This document shows, piece after piece, positions 63,601-64,000 of a DNA stretch of 64,000 bases. Positions within the stretch are counted from its first letter, which is position 1. Every line of letters starts with the position of its first letter. The DNA is taken from contig NC_090132.1 of the NCBI RefSeq assembly GCF_040581485.1, positions 15,568,146 to 15,632,145 on the forward strand, written 5' to 3'. Position numbers and translations under genes: made by a program. This stretch comes from Linepithema humile (lineage: Eukaryota; Arthropoda; Insecta; Hymenoptera; Formicidae). The notes beneath the pieces were generated by a model. It did not search any database, was not told the DNA's origin, and saw nothing but the letters and a program-made list of their open reading frames with translations.

Positions 63601-64000
63601 ACGATAATGGAACAATAATAAGGAATGGACCGTTGACTTTCTTTTTTTCCATAAGATACGTTACCAGAGCAATAGTTTGAATTGTTTTACCCAAACCCAT
63701 TTCGTCTGCCAGAATGCCATTCAAATTGTTGTTGAATAATGACACTAGCCACTCCAAACCCTAATGAAAGCATTAGTTAAATCGCTTACTCGTAGAAAAT
63801 ATAAAATGCATTACGATATTAAGATCATATAAACAAATAAAATACCTTAATCTGGTATTCTTTCAGTTTTCCATTCACCATAATACTGGCTTGCTCAGTA
63901 ACGACTTCATGAACGGTATGAGCAATGCTATAATAAGTCTGTTCTTCCGTTTTATACTCGTCATCTTCAACTTTCGCCTTGTGTATCGTTTTCTTCGTTT
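60687..64000 (-). CDS. brm: Brahma, SWI/SNF chromatin-remodelling ATPase (C-terminal half, runs off right edge)
   Basis: This is the catalytic ATPase of BAP/PBAP (SWI/SNF) complexes, which slides and ejects nucleosomes in the nucleus. Minus-strand exons: 63846->64000, 63603-63760, 63094-63514, 62849-63015, 62565-62756, 62160-62490, 61222-62085, 60968-61142, 60687-60832. All phases join, giving 868 codons to the TAA at 60687. Motifs in order: YQIKGLEWLVSLFNNN; Walker A DEMGLGKT (63683-63706); DEGH box (63301-63312); LLTGTPLQNKLPELW; helicase C with STRAGGLGLNLQ and QAQDRAHRIGQ; the SnAC region (GRGSRQRKEVDYTD); a Lys-rich/acidic linker ending PKKRRGAGALVDPKLK; a bromodomain split by an intron (PDYYEIIKKPL, YADLDELEKDF, NAQIYN); and the tail MKIKLKGRKGEGRGGRRKR with terminal Asp run. 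The match to animal BRM/BRG1 is near-continuous. Only the N-terminal QLQ/HSA part is outside the window. One intron has a GC donor. Confidence 0.97.

Noticed and set aside
1..64000. CRISPR arrays, operons, riboswitches, rRNA arrays, tRNA genes, known microRNAs
   Set aside because: This is a eukaryotic nuclear region; no regularly spaced direct repeats of CRISPR type. No tRNA cloverleaf and no conserved insect microRNA that I could recall were found on reading both strands.

Overview
The window looks like nuclear DNA of an insect, most likely a hymenopteran such as an ant. The basis is one gene with insect/animal Brahma features, an FBXO21-type gene, short introns of about 75-130 bp, AT-rich spacer broken by CpG-rich islands, and many short non-autonomous DNA transposons. 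The species call is inference; no database search was possible.

Left edge (1-1893, minus strand): the 5' part of an F-box only protein 21 (FBXO21) homologue that runs off the window. An apparent solo LTR of a retrotransposon (about 469-1335, plus strand) sits between two of its exons and obscures one exon junction. A paired CACGTGACC/GGTCACGTG palindrome lies about 170-220 bp upstream of the start codon.

2.2-7.4 kb: a dense, partly nested cluster of about a dozen terminal-inverted-repeat elements and hairpins (MITEs), several with readable 2-3 bp target duplications. Two families are present twice. Further single elements lie at 8.2, 11.2, 22.3, 24.4 and 57.6 kb, including a TTAA-flanked piggyBac-type MITE.

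7.4-59 kb: a gene-poor interval. It alternates AT-rich spacer with CpG-rich islands, microsatellites and small palindromes. The only open reading frame there that I regard as a plausible gene is a 94-residue, strongly GC3-biased, single-membrane-span protein at 35292-35576 (+). Several other GC-rich ORFs are described as candidates or rejected.

59.2-59.4 kb: a full-length but diverged 5S rRNA-like unit (minus) facing a 3' fragment of 5S (plus). Together they form a foldback with T-runs at both outer ends.

Right edge (60687-64000, minus strand): the C-terminal half of brahma (brm), the SWI/SNF (BAP/PBAP) ATPase, in nine exons. It carries the helicase core, the SnAC region, a basic/acidic linker and the bromodomain. 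One of its introns uses a GC-AG splice pair. brm's 3' end and the FBXO21 5' end therefore bound the roughly 59-kb spacer; both genes are transcribed right to left. No link between the two genes beyond being neighbours is suggested by the sequence.
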